Numbered from the stretch's first letter, positions 22,330-30,342 are shown. The stretch: 64,000 bases of DNA from Alkalilimnicola sp. S0819 (GCF_009295635.1 NZ_WHIW01000003.1:124001-188000), one strand, 5' to 3'. Notes: generated by a model not told the origin, from the letters alone. Numbers and translations are program-made.

Positions 22330-23145
22330 CTATTGCTGGTTGTAGCGTGCGAACAGCTGCACCAGGCCATCGGGCGCCTGGGTATCCAGATACAGCCAGT
22401 CCAGGCGGTAATCCACCGGCTTGTCCAGCAGCGGCCCCTCGACGATGCTGCTGAAGGGCGCGCCGCCGATGATCCGGCTCACGGTGGTGAGGAAGAGGCT
22501 GTTCACCACGCCATCGGCCATCAGGCTGTGCAGCACGTAGGGGCCGGTGACGCAATAGGCGTTGTGATAGGCCAGATCCGCCAGCGCGCGCATCAATTCA
22601 CTACCGGACACCGCCGCCCCGCGGCCTATGGCGTGGACTTCCGCGCCTTGTTCCCGTAGTCGGCGGGCCCTTGCTTCATCATGCCGCGCGCCGGTGAAGA
22701 CCTGCACGCGGCGGCCCTGGTCCAGCAATTCCCGGGGTACCGGGAAATCCAGGCTGGCGCTCATGATCGCCACGTCCGGCTGGGGTGGACGACCCTGTTG
22801 GGCGCGCCACAGCCGCAGGTCCGCGTATTCCCGCTCGCCACCGATGGGCAGTACGTCCTGAGCGCTGCCTTCCTCCAGATCCCGCAGGTAACGCCCGCTG
22901 GTGATCAGCACATCGGCATGGGCCGCCAGCTCCTGGAACAAGCGCCAGTCGCGGCGGTTCGCCACGGTCTCGGGCACCCGCAGGCCGCCGTCGCTGGCGG
23001 GTGCGGCGATGCGCCCATCCAAACTGGTGACGTAATTGGCGTAGCAGAACAGGCCCTGCCAGCCCGCCGGGCGCAGCGCCTTGCCCAGATAACAGCCCTG
23101 CAGGGCTTCGCTGGCGGCGGGCAGGGGGTAGAGTCTTTGCAACAT
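22330..23145 (-). CDS. RibD C-terminal-domain reductase (pyrimidine reductase family)
   Basis: Protein of 271 residues with the dihydrofolate-reductase-like fold of RibD C-terminal domains. Marks include FCYANYVTSLDGRIAAP near residue 33, the LITSGRYLRDL nucleotide loop and the C-terminal GGAPFSSIVEGPLLD region. The RibD deaminase half is absent, so it is a stand-alone reductase of uncertain substrate. The ATG at 23145 lies in the divergent region to gacA. Confidence 0.8.
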   Translation of the reverse strand: MLQRLYPLPAASEALQGCYLGKALRPAGWQGLFCYANYVTSLDGRIAAPASDGGLRVPETVANRRDWRLFQELAAHADVLITSGRYLRDLEEGSAQDVLPIGGEREYADLRLWRAQQGRPPQPDVAIMSASLDFPVPRELLDQGRRVQVFTGARHDEARARRLREQGAEVHAIGRGAAVSGSELMRALADLAYHNAYCVTGPYVLHSLMADGVVNSLFLTTVSRIIGGAPFSSIVEGPLLDKPVDYRLDWLYLDTQAPDGLVQLFARYNQQ

Positions 23146-23220
23146 GGGGGTCTCCGGTCGATGGTCAGATGCTGCCGGCTGCGCTAGCATAAGCCGGCGC
23201 GATGGACAGGGGGAGTCATT

Positions 23221-23880
23221 ATGGGAGTACAGGGACACATGATCGATGTGGTGCTGGTCGACGACCACCAGCTCGTACGCAGTGGCATACGCCGCATACT
23301 CGACGAGGCCGAGGGAATCCAGGTCATCGCCGAGGCCGCCTCCGGGGAGGAAGCCCTCAAGCTGGTGCGTGAGCATCACCCCACCGTGGTGCTGATGGAT
23401 GTGAACATGCCGGGTATCGGTGGGCTGGAAGCTACCCGCAAGCTGCTGCGCATCGACGAGAACCTGAAGATTATCGCCCTGACCGTGCACGTGGACGAGC
23501 CTTACCCGTCCCGCTTGCTGGAGGCCGGCGCCGCCGGCTACCTGACCAAGGGTTGCGATGAGCAGGAAATCATCGGCGCGATACGCGCCGTGGCCCGCGG
23601 CGAGCGCTACATCGGCGCCGACATCGCCCGGCAGATGGCGCTGTCCAATCTCAACGGCAATTCCCGCAATCCCTTCGATAAGCTCTCCCAGCGGGAGGTG
23701 CAGGTGATGATGATGATCACCCAGGGCGTGAAGGTGCAGGAAATCTCCGACACCCTCTGCCTGAGCCCCAAGACGGTGAGCACCTACCGCTACCGCCTTT
23801 ACGAGAAACTGGGCGTGCAGAACGATGTCGAGCTCACGCACCTGGCCATACGCCACGACATGATCGACCAGCTGCGCTGA
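23221..23880 (+). CDS. gacA: Response regulator GacA (UvrY)
   Basis: NarL/FixJ-type regulator that, when phosphorylated by GacS, activates small RNAs that sequester CsrA/RsmA. The receiver domain has the acidic pair in LVDDHQLVRSGIRRIL and phospho-acceptor Asp60 (LMDVNMPGIGG). The LuxR-type helix-turn-helix lies at the C-terminus (LSQREVQVMMMITQG, LCLSPKTVSTYRYRLYEKL). A start at 23221 has a strong GGGGAG and gives 219 residues. An ATG at 23239 gives 213, closer to known GacA. The gacA-uvrC-pgsA order matches E. coli uvrY. Confidence 0.95.
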   Translation: MGVQGHMIDVVLVDDHQLVRSGIRRILDEAEGIQVIAEAASGEEALKLVREHHPTVVLMDVNMPGIGGLEATRKLLRIDENLKIIALTVHVDEPYPSRLLEAGAAGYLTKGCDEQEIIGAIRAVARGERYIGADIARQMALSNLNGNSRNPFDKLSQREVQVMMMITQGVKVQEISDTLCLSPKTVSTYRYRLYEKLGVQNDVELTHLAIRHDMIDQLR

Positions 23881-23917
23881 GGCGCTCGCGCGCCCGCTGG
23901 CGCCGTCCCCGGAGTCC

Positions 23918-25753
23918 ATGACCGAGCAAACGCCCCCCCCCGACACCTTCGATGCCCGCGCCTTCCTGCGCACCGCCCCCGATGGGCCCGGCGTGTACCG
24001 CATGCTCAATGCCGAGGGCGAAATCCTCTACGTGGGCAAGGCGCGCAACCTGCGCCGACGCTTGTCCAGCTACTTCGTCGGCTCCCGCCAGCAGGGCAAG
24101 ACCGCGGTGCTGGTGCGTCAGATCCGCGCGGTAGAGCTCACCCTCACGCATACCGAAGCCGAGGCGCTGATCCTCGAGAACAACCTGATCAAGCGCCACA
24201 AGCCCCGCTACAACGTGCTGCTGCGGGACGACAAGAGCTACCCCTACATCTATCTGTCCAGCAAGCAGCGCTTTCCCCGCCTGGCCACCCATCGCGGCGC
24301 GCGCCGGGCCGAAGGGCGTTATTTCGGCCCATACCCCAACGCCCGCGCGGTGCGGGAAACCCTCAACCACCTGCAGAAGGTCTTCCCGGTGCGCCAGTGC
24401 GAGGACAGCTTCTTCGCCAACCGCACCCGGCCCTGCCTGCAGTATCAGATCAAGCGCTGCACCGCACCCTGCGTGGACTTCATCAGCCCCGAGGCCTATC
24501 GCGAGGACGTGCGCCACGCCGAGATGTTCCTGGAAGGCAAGAGCGACGAGGTGATCCAGGAGCTGGTCCGGCAGATGGAGCGCCACGCGGAGCGGCGCCA
24601 CTTCGAGCAGGCCGCTCAGTTGCGCGACCGGATCGCGGCGCTACGCAGCATCCAGGAGCGTCAGTACATCATCGGCGCCAAGGGGGATCTGGACGTGGTG
24701 GCCTGTGTCGCCGCCGGCGGGCAGGCCTGCGTGCAGGTGTTCTTCTTCCGCGCCGGCCACAATCTGGGCAACAAGAGCTACTTCCCCCGCGCGCCGGCCG
24801 ACATGGAGGAGGCCGACCTGCTGGCCGCCTTCCTGGCCCAGTACTACCTGGGCAAGCGTGTGCCCAAGGAGCTGATCATCAGTCACCCGATCGCCGAGAA
24901 GGGGCTGTTGGAAGAAGCTCTGAGCCGGGAGAACGGTCACAAGGTCAGCATCAGCCATGCGCTGCGCGGCGAACGCCGGCGCTGGCTGGCCATGGCCCGG
25001 GAGAACGCGGTGCACGCCCTGCAGGCGCGCCATGCCGATCGGGCCAGCATGCTCAAGCGCTTCGAGGCCTTGCAGGACGCGCTGGCGCTGGATGAGCTCC
25101 CCGAGCGCATCGAGTGCTTCGATATCAGCCACACCCGAGGCGAGGCCACGGTGGCGTCCTGCGTGGTGTTCAACCGTGAAGGCGCGTTGAAGTCCGACTA
25201 CCGGCGCTTCAACATAGAGGGCATAGCCGCGGGCGATGACTACGCCGCCATGCGCCAGGCCCTGACTCGGCGCTATACCCGGTTGAAGAGCGGGGAGGGC
25301 GTGATGCCCGATCTGCTGCTGGTGGACGGCGGCAAGGGGCAGCTGCGCCAGGCACGGGAGGTGCTCGAGGAACTGCAGGTGGAGGGCCTGGCCGTCCTCG
25401 GGATTGCCAAGGGGCCGGAGCGCCGGCCGGGGGAGGAAACCCTTTTCCTGCTCGGGCGGGAAGGGGAGGTGCAGCTGCCGCCGAACTCCCCGGCCTTGCA
25501 TCTGTTGCAGCAGGTCCGCGATGAGGCACATCGTTTCGCCATCACCGGGCATCGGGCCCGGCGGGGCAGAAAGCGCACGGAATCGGCACTAGAGAGCATC
25601 CCGGGGCTGGGGCCGAAGCGTCGTGCCAGTTTGTTGAAGCAGTTCGGCGGCCTGCAAGCGGTTTCCCGAGCGGGGGTGGAGGACCTGGCCCGGGTGCCGG
25701 GCCTGAGTCGCACCCTGGCGCAGAAAATCTACGACGTCTTCCACAGCGAGTGA
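23918..25753 (+). CDS. uvrC: Excinuclease ABC subunit C
   Basis: Nuclease subunit of nucleotide excision repair, 611 residues, which makes both incisions in the UvrB-DNA complex. Domains in order: GIY-YIG nuclease (about 22-100, GPGVYRML and ILYVGKA), cysteine-containing insert, UVR motif binding UvrB (about 205-240), RNase-H-like endonuclease with DISHTRGEATVASCVVF and LLVDGGKGQL, and tandem helix-hairpin-helix motifs (about 555-610, IPGLGPKRR and VPGLSRTLA). The start is preceded by GGAG. It ends four bases before pgsA. Confidence 0.98.
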   Translation: MTEQTPPPDTFDARAFLRTAPDGPGVYRMLNAEGEILYVGKARNLRRRLSSYFVGSRQQGKTAVLVRQIRAVELTLTHTEAEALILENNLIKRHKPRYNVLLRDDKSYPYIYLSSKQRFPRLATHRGARRAEGRYFGPYPNARAVRETLNHLQKVFPVRQCEDSFFANRTRPCLQYQIKRCTAPCVDFISPEAYREDVRHAEMFLEGKSDEVIQELVRQMERHAERRHFEQAAQLRDRIAALRSIQERQYIIGAKGDLDVVACVAAGGQACVQVFFFRAGHNLGNKSYFPRAPADMEEADLLAAFLAQYYLGKRVPKELIISHPIAEKGLLEEALSRENGHKVSISHALRGERRRWLAMARENAVHALQARHADRASMLKRFEALQDALALDELPERIECFDISHTRGEATVASCVVFNREGALKSDYRRFNIEGIAAGDDYAAMRQALTRRYTRLKSGEGVMPDLLLVDGGKGQLRQAREVLEELQVEGLAVLGIAKGPERRPGEETLFLLGREGEVQLPPNSPALHLLQQVRDEAHRFAITGHRARRGRKRTESALESIPGLGPKRRASLLKQFGGLQAVSRAGVEDLARVPGLSRTLAQKIYDVFHSE

Positions 25754-25757
25754 GCCC

Positions 25758-26321
25758 ATGCCCTGGAATGTACCCATTGCCTTGACCCTGACGCGCATTG
25801 TCTTCATTCCGGTGTTCGGGCTGCTGTTCCTGCTGGAGGCAAGCTGGGCGAACCTGGCCACCACCGCGATCTTCGGCCTGGCGGCCATCACGGATTGGCT
25901 GGATGGCTATCTGGCCCGACGCTGGAACCAGACCTCGGCCTTCGGGGCCTTTCTGGACCCGGTGGCGGACAAGCTGATGGTGGCCGTGGCGCTGGTGGCG
26001 CTGGTTGAATTGAACCCCTCGGCCTGGATGGCGGTGCCCGCCGCCGTGATCATCGGCCGGGAAATCGCCGTTTCCGCGCTGCGGGAATGGATGGCGGAGC
26101 TGGGCCAGCGGGCCAGCGTGGCGGTAGGGCAGGTGGGCAAGATCAAGACCACCGCGCAGATGGCGGCCATCCTGATCCTGCTGTTCAATCAGGATCTGGG
26201 GCCGATACCCCTGCAACTGATCGGCATGCTGCTGATTTACGTGGCCGCCGCGTTGACCCTGTACTCCATGGTCGTGTATTTACGGGCCGCCTGGGTGTTT
26301 CTCAGCCCGCAACGCCCTTGA
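25758..26321 (+). CDS. pgsA: CDP-diacylglycerol-glycerol-3-phosphate 3-phosphatidyltransferase
   Basis: Inner-membrane enzyme of 187 residues that makes phosphatidylglycerol phosphate, the committed step to phosphatidylglycerol and cardiolipin. The CDP-alcohol phosphotransferase motif D-G-x2-A-R-x8-G-x3-D-x3-D is complete (DGYLARRW then GAFLDPVADK). Five to six hydrophobic segments fit the family. The following tRNA block repeats the E. coli arrangement pgsA-glyW-cysT-leuZ. Confidence 0.97.
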   Translation: MPWNVPIALTLTRIVFIPVFGLLFLLEASWANLATTAIFGLAAITDWLDGYLARRWNQTSAFGAFLDPVADKLMVAVALVALVELNPSAWMAVPAAVIIGREIAVSALREWMAELGQRASVAVGQVGKIKTTAQMAAILILLFNQDLGPIPLQLIGMLLIYVAAALTLYSMVVYLRAAWVFLSPQRP

Positions 26322-26342
26322 ACATGAATTTGGCGCAAGGGC

Positions 26343-26370
26343 TTGACAGCTTCGCTGGGGGCCGTAGAAT
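26343..26370 (+). promoter_or_regulatory. Sigma-70 promoter of tRNA-Gly
   Basis: A perfect TTGACA at 26343-26348 and TAGAAT at 26365-26370 are separated by 16 bases, 20 bases upstream of the mature tRNA-Gly 5' end. This is the best sigma-70 match noticed in the window. Confidence 0.85.
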
Positions 26371-26390
26371 ACACGCCCATCAACGACGCA

Positions 26391-26466
<76 letters not shown>

Positions 26467-26472
26467 AATAAA

Positions 26473-26503
26473 GACAAGGCCCCGGTTTTTCCGGGGTTTT
26501 GTC
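26473..26503 (+). terminator. Intrinsic terminator after tRNA-Gly
   Basis: CCCCGG (26480-26485), TTTTT loop and CCGGGG (26491-26496) form a stem flanked by GACAA/TTGTC pairing and followed by TTTT. It separates tRNA-Gly from tRNA-Cys, so the latter needs its own promoter. Confidence 0.8.
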
Positions 26504-26531
26504 GTTCAGGGGAATGGTTTCGCCTGAAATC

Positions 26532-26560
26532 TCGCCAAGGTGCCCGCGGGCTGATATTAT
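26532..26560 (+). promoter_or_regulatory. Putative sigma-70 promoter of tRNA-Cys
   Basis: TCGCCA at 26532-26537 and TATTAT at 26555-26560 are spaced 17 bases apart, 23 bases before the tRNA-Cys 5' end. The -35 box is a weak 4 of 6 match. The preceding terminator makes an independent promoter likely. Confidence 0.5.
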
Positions 26561-26582
26561 TCAGTCCTCAACGCACTCGACC

Positions 26583-26656
26583 GGCTAGGTGGCAGAGTGG
26601 TTATGCAGCGGCCTGCAAAGCCGTGTACGTCGGTTCGATTCCGGCCCTAGCCTCCA
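26583..26656 (+). tRNA. tRNA-Cys (anticodon GCA), CCA encoded
   Basis: A 74-base gene: acceptor GGCTAGG pairs with CCTAGCC, the anticodon loop holds GCA (CTGCAAA), the T loop is TTCGATT and CCA is encoded. It is followed 24 bases later by the 5' half of a tRNA-Leu, the order seen in E. coli cysT-leuZ. Confidence 0.97.
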
Positions 26657-26680
26657 TTATTCGTTCCTGACTCCGCGCCC

Positions 26681-26711
26681 GCCCGGGTGGCGAAACTGGT
26701 AGACGCAAGGG
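26681..26711 (+). pseudogene. 5' half of an interrupted tRNA-Leu gene (leuZ-like)
   Basis: The 31 bases from GCCCGGG through GACGCAAGGG are the acceptor 5' strand, D arm and most of the anticodon 5' strand of a leuZ-type tRNA-Leu. After that the sequence leaves any tRNA pattern. The acceptor strand GCCCGGG is the exact complement of CCCGGGC at 28724-28730, showing that the matching 3' half lies 2 kb downstream. About four bases of the anticodon loop are missing at the junction. Confidence 0.85.
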
Positions 26712-26956
26712 TACCTAGAAAGCACTGCGAACGGCTTTCCATCCGGACATGGGGCCTCAGCAGGCGCTCTGGTTTCTTTTGCTGCCCACGTATCCACACA
26801 TGGTGAGGTTTGTCTTGCCACCACATGGAATGTGGCGCGTCATAAGGCCTGGTTGCCTCCTTTTGCGAACCGGATGCACCCCTGTATAGCGGGCCGGTGG
26901 TTAGGGGCAGTTGCAGGCATAGGGAGAGGGGAGCCGCCACCCTTTGGTAATCTCCG

Positions 26957-27117
26957 TAGTCCCGTTCTTGCTTCACCCGGGCGAGCTCCTGCTTGAGCCG
27001 AGCAAGCTCTTGGTCACGCGGGTTTCCAAGCCCAGGAAAATCCGACGCAACGGCGACGTCCATCTCCCGCCGCCAACGCTTGAACGATCCGGTGCCGATC
27101 CCGAAATCGCGGGTCAC
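26957..27117 (-). pseudogene. IS3-family OrfA-like transposase remnant
   Basis: Reading leftward from 27117, the frame encodes a helix-turn-helix-like segment (RDFGIGTGSFKRWRREMD) followed by a charged coil (ELARLKQELARVKQERD), the arrangement of IS3-type OrfA proteins. The usual continuation after ERD is lost and the downstream reading is unlike OrfB. No inverted-repeat ends were found. It is short and eroded, so the family call is tentative. Confidence 0.5.
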
Positions 27118-27379
27118 TTGCTCATGCGCACGCCTTGTACTCTATGCTGAATCGTCTGCGCTTGGCTGCAACACTCCTCGCGGCCTATGATGGACCTTTT
27201 TAGAAGTGCCTGTAGCCACGGGGTAGAATCCGACTGCCCCCGCTACGAATAAGATCCCCAATCGGGAAGTGCGTGCGGTGATATGCAGCTATCCGTGGGG
27301 CAAGGCTACTCTTCGTCCGGAGCGACGAAGTGTGCCGGGAAGCGCAGCGCGCAACCGATGGGTCACATAGGAAAAGAAA

Positions 27380-27709
27380 GTGGATAAAACGTACGACAAG
27401 GCCATACGTTTTCTCGAGGAGTTCCGAAAGTTGGACAGCGAGATGCCGCTACAAATGGCTGTCGCCTTCATGCTGATCGTGAACTACGAGGGTCTGACCA
27501 TGAAAGAGCTGTGCGAACGGCTGGGCATATCACAGTCCAGCACCAGCAGAAACGTGGCGGCGCTCTCGAAGTATCACCGTCTAAACCGCCCAGGACTCGA
27601 CCTCGTGCGTGCGACGGAAGACCCTATGGAGCGGCGTCGAAAGCTCGTTCACCTCACTTCGAAGGGACGTCGGGTTGCTGAATCATTGAAGGCCCTTCTT
27701 GAGGCCTGA
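27380..27709 (+). CDS. MarR/winged-helix regulator of phage type
   Basis: A 109-residue protein with a winged helix-turn-helix: MKELCERLGISQSSTSRNVAALS is the recognition region, and the wing contains DPMERRRKLVHLTSKGRR. Similar small MarR-like proteins occur in phages of proteobacteria. The start is GTG at 27380 (MDKTYDKAIRFLEEF) without a strong ribosome site. It appears intact although its neighbours are broken, and probably regulated the lost element. The target is unknown. Confidence 0.7.
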   Translation: MDKTYDKAIRFLEEFRKLDSEMPLQMAVAFMLIVNYEGLTMKELCERLGISQSSTSRNVAALSKYHRLNRPGLDLVRATEDPMERRRKLVHLTSKGRRVAESLKALLEA

Positions 27710-27731
27710 TGAGGGGCCGCCGCCTTGGGCT

Positions 27732-27817
27732 TGGTGCTCGGGGCGGGATTTGAACCCGCACGGCTAAAAGCCAGGGCATTTTAAGTGCCCAATGTCTACC
27801 AGTTCCATCACCCGAGC
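27732..27817 (-). tRNA. tRNA-Leu (anticodon UAA), complete, CCA encoded
   Basis: On the minus strand an 86-base class II tRNA reads GCTCGGG paired with CCCGAGC. It has a GGTAGAC-containing D arm, anticodon stem GGGCA/TGCCC with loop CTTAAAA (anticodon TAA), a long variable arm, T loop TTCAAAT and encoded CCA. Its sequence differs clearly from the split leuZ-like gene, so it is not a duplicate of it. Because it sits inside the inserted element, it may have arrived with it and supply the UAA isoacceptor that the insertion destroyed. Confidence 0.95.
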
Positions 27818-27864
27818 TAACCTAGCCCGATTCAACCAGAAACCTACTGGTTGATGCAATGCCG

Positions 27865-28352
27865 GTGCTCACTAAAGGGCACGGCTACCAAGCCACGGCC
27901 ACCATCAAGGCGCGCTAGAGGGATTCCTTCCGCTCCAGAGCAAAAACTGAGGCATGGTAGATGCAGGCCAAAACAGCACTCCTTCGTGGCGAGCTGGCAT
28001 CCGCGAGCGAAGGAGGGCGAAGCTATGAGACCGAACCTCATACCGGGGGTTATCAACTAGCAGCGCATCGGCGACATGACCCTCCTGTTCGAGTCGCGAG
28101 GCCTGTCCAACCGCACTAACAACCGCCCTCTGTCGTCGTTGAGCGAGATGCTGAGCTTTGCCGCGGACCATGGATTCATCATCAACTAAGGTGGAGATCG
28201 AGCGGAGGAAGGAATCGGAGCACCGCATCAGGTACCTCGCAGAAGACGAGGAAATGAGCCGCTGGCGTTCCTCAGGTACACCAGCCAGCCTGGCTTGGCC
28301 TGCCTTCTTGGCTATTGAGGTTGACACCGGGATGCGGATGGGTGGCATCCGG
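27865..28352 (+). pseudogene. Tyrosine integrase remnant, several stops and frameshifts
   Basis: Three pieces in different frames fit a phage integrase. From 27865: GHGYQATATIKAR, stop, then RDSFRSRAKTEAW, like the arm-binding N-terminus. From 28061: RIGDMTLLFESRGLSNRT then LSSLSEMLSFAADHGFIIN, ending at a stop at 28188-28190. From about 28190 in a new frame: KVEIERRKESEHRIRYLAED and AIEVDTGMRMGGIRR, the start of the catalytic domain with its first arginine box. The rest of the catalytic domain (HxxR and Tyr) is missing. It points toward the right-hand tRNA half. Confidence 0.65.
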
Positions 28353-28682
28353 CGCGTCTATCCCAGACACCCTAGCTTCGGTCGTGCGTCCATCTGATAG
28401 AACAAGAGCGACCGGTCCCGCTCGCCTCCCCTCGCTGTCCGCATTGAGGAGGCCTTCAAGATGAGGGCAGGGGCCGCCCCGATCAGAGAATATTCCAGGT
28501 GGTGGACTCATTGTTGAATCCGTCATTATTGGAACCAAACCCGCCGCCGAATGGGGTTGATTCGCGATCCGTAATTCGTGCCCCACGGAATTGGCCACAA
28601 CATCTGTTCCAAGCTGGTTTAAAAGGGCGTGGATAGTAAATCCACGCGGTACGTCTCCCCCGGCATTAAACGAGGGGAACAG
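28353..28682. other. Non-coding tail of the inserted element
   Basis: No convincing gene is seen in this 330-base stretch. A perfect 8-bp hairpin (arms 28627-28634 and 28640-28647, loop AGTAA) lies 36 bases before the tRNA 3' half and could be an attachment-site arm or a terminator remnant. The final bases before the tRNA sequence (GAGGGGA) can pair with TCCCTC of the tRNA half. Confidence 0.35.
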
Positions 28683-28734
28683 AAAATCCCTCGGCCGCAT
28701 GGCCGTGCCGGTTCGAGTCCGGCCCCGGGCACCA
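28683..28734 (+). pseudogene. 3' half of the interrupted tRNA-Leu gene
   Basis: From AAAATCCCTC onward the sequence is the 3' side of a tRNA-Leu: second half of the anticodon loop and stem, a variable arm (GGCCGCATGGCC), T arm GCCGG-TTCGAGT-CCGGC, acceptor CCCGGGC and ACCA. Added to the 31 bases at 26681, it gives 83 of the roughly 87 bases of a leuZ-type gene. The break lies at the anticodon (U34/A35). Confidence 0.85.
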
Positions 28735-28816
28735 GTCCCCCGCATGCCGCCCCTCGGTTGCCAGCGTGACGCCGATTGCGCACAATTCCGTGAGAATCTC
28801 ACGGAGAACAAGAACA

Positions 28817-30211
28817 ATGGCCTACCAGGGCAAACCGATACACGCGGAGTGGAGCAGCTCGTTCGCTTTCATCCTGGCCGCCACGGGTTCCGCCGTGGGG
28901 CTGGGCAATATCTGGAAGTTTCCCTATATCGCCGGTGAGAACGGTGGCGGCGCCTTCGTGCTGGTGTATCTCGCCTGTATCGCGGTGATCGGTATCCCGG
29001 TGATGATGGCCGAGACCATGCTCGGCCGACGCTCCCGGCAAAGTCCCATCAACGGCCTCGCGAGTCTCGCCGACCAGGAAAACCTTTCTCGGCGTTGGAG
29101 TGGGCTGGGCTGGCTGGGGGTTGCCGCCGGTTTCCTGATCCTGTCTTTCTACAGCGTGGTGGCGGGCTGGGCCGTTGCCTATGTGTTCAAGATGGCGGCG
29201 GGTACTTTCACGGGTATGGAAGGACCGGCGGTGGACGCGGTGTTCGGCGCCATGCTTGCTCAGTGGCATGTCGTGCTGGGCTGGCACACGCTGTTCATGG
29301 TGCTGTGTTTTCTGGTGGTGGCCCGCGGCATACGCTCGGGTATCGAGCAGGCTGTGCGGGTGCTGATGCCTCTGCTGTTTCTGCTGCTCTTGCTGCTGGT
29401 GGCCTATGCTTACCACTTGGGCGATTTCGGCCGCGGCCTGAGCTTCATGTTCACCGCTGATTTCAGCGCCCTGAGCGGCGAGGCCATGCTGGTGGCTCTG
29501 GGCCATGCCTTCTTCACCCTGAGTCTGGGTATGGGGGCGATCATGGTGTACGGCTCCTATCTGCCCCGGCGCGCCTCCATTGCCGGCACCACCTTTCTGA
29601 TTGCCGGTGCGGATACGCTGGTGGCGCTGCTCTCGGGGCTCGCGATTTTCCCGATCGTCTTCGCTACCGGTTTGGAAGCCAGCGCCGGGCCCGGCCTGCT
29701 GTTCCAGACGCTCCCCTATGTGTTCGGGCAGATGCCCGCCGGCGCTTTCTTCGGCACGCTGTTCTTCCTGCTGGTGAGTTTCGCGGCCCTGACCTCGGGG
29801 CTGTCCCTGTTGGAGCCGGCGGTGGCCTATCTGGTGGAGAACCGGGACTGGAGCCGACGGAAGGCCACGGCGGTGCTCACCTTCAGCATCTGGGCGCTGG
29901 GTCTGTGCAGCGTGTTCTCTTTGAACCTGCTCGCCGATTTCTATCCCCTGGGTTTCATCGAGCCGCTGGAGGACAAGACTCTGTTCGATCTGTTCGATGG
30001 GCTTTCCTCCAACATCATGCTGCCCCTGGGCGGGCTGCTGATCGCGCTCTTCGCGGGCTGGCGCATGCACCAGGCCTCCAGCCGGGACGAGTTGGCCATG
30101 GGGCGGGGTTACCGGGTCTGGCGCTTCATCGTGCGCTACGTGTCGCCGGTGCTGATTGCTCTTGTGTTGGCCTATGGGCTGGGGTTGTTCCAGGCGATCG
30201 GGCTGCTCTGA
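28817..30211 (+). CDS. Sodium-dependent transporter, NSS/SNF family
   Basis: Inner-membrane symporter of 464 residues with about 11-12 hydrophobic segments. The family signature AATGSAVGLGNIWKFPYIAGENGGGAF lies in the first helix region, and later conserved parts include the MLGRRSRQSP loop and LGMGAIMVYGSYL. NSS proteins move amino acids or related amines with sodium; the substrate cannot be read from sequence. The ATG at 28817 is chosen for the family-typical N-terminus (EWSSSFAF) and a GGAG upstream. It lies 82 bases after the tRNA-Leu 3' half. Confidence 0.92.
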   Translation: MAYQGKPIHAEWSSSFAFILAATGSAVGLGNIWKFPYIAGENGGGAFVLVYLACIAVIGIPVMMAETMLGRRSRQSPINGLASLADQENLSRRWSGLGWLGVAAGFLILSFYSVVAGWAVAYVFKMAAGTFTGMEGPAVDAVFGAMLAQWHVVLGWHTLFMVLCFLVVARGIRSGIEQAVRVLMPLLFLLLLLLVAYAYHLGDFGRGLSFMFTADFSALSGEAMLVALGHAFFTLSLGMGAIMVYGSYLPRRASIAGTTFLIAGADTLVALLSGLAIFPIVFATGLEASAGPGLLFQTLPYVFGQMPAGAFFGTLFFLLVSFAALTSGLSLLEPAVAYLVENRDWSRRKATAVLTFSIWALGLCSVFSLNLLADFYPLGFIEPLEDKTLFDLFDGLSSNIMLPLGGLLIALFAGWRMHQASSRDELAMGRGYRVWRFIVRYVSPVLIALVLAYGLGLFQAIGLL

Positions 30212-30342
30212 CCGCTTAACCTGGCTGGAGCCTCGAGTCCGCCTGCGGCCGCATCACGGCCAGGTTGATAAAAGGTTCTTCGCCCTTTAGCGGGAAAGCG
30301 GCGTCTTAGGGAGCGGGCCCTGTCACGAGGATTGTGGTGCTG

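Larger units (their letters stand above)
26712..28682. mobile_element. Degraded integrated element inside a tRNA-Leu gene
   Basis: About 1.97 kb separates the two halves of the tRNA-Leu gene. It holds an IS3-like OrfA remnant (minus), a phage-type MarR regulator, a complete tRNA-Leu on the minus strand and a broken tyrosine integrase. Integration in a tRNA anticodon region is typical of tyrosine-recombinase prophages and islands. No flanking direct repeat survives that I can see, and the left end has been remodelled. I read this as the eroded remains of a prophage or island plus a later IS insertion. Confidence 0.7.

Noticed and set aside
26712-28682. Group I or group II intron in the tRNA-Leu anticodon, as in cyanobacterial tRNA-Leu(UAA)
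   Set aside because: The 3' junction (G then AAAATCCC) does fit the cyanobacterial site, but the 5' exon lacks the four bases ATTT, no conserved group I core pairing elements or group II GTGYG end were found, and the insert holds phage-type genes.
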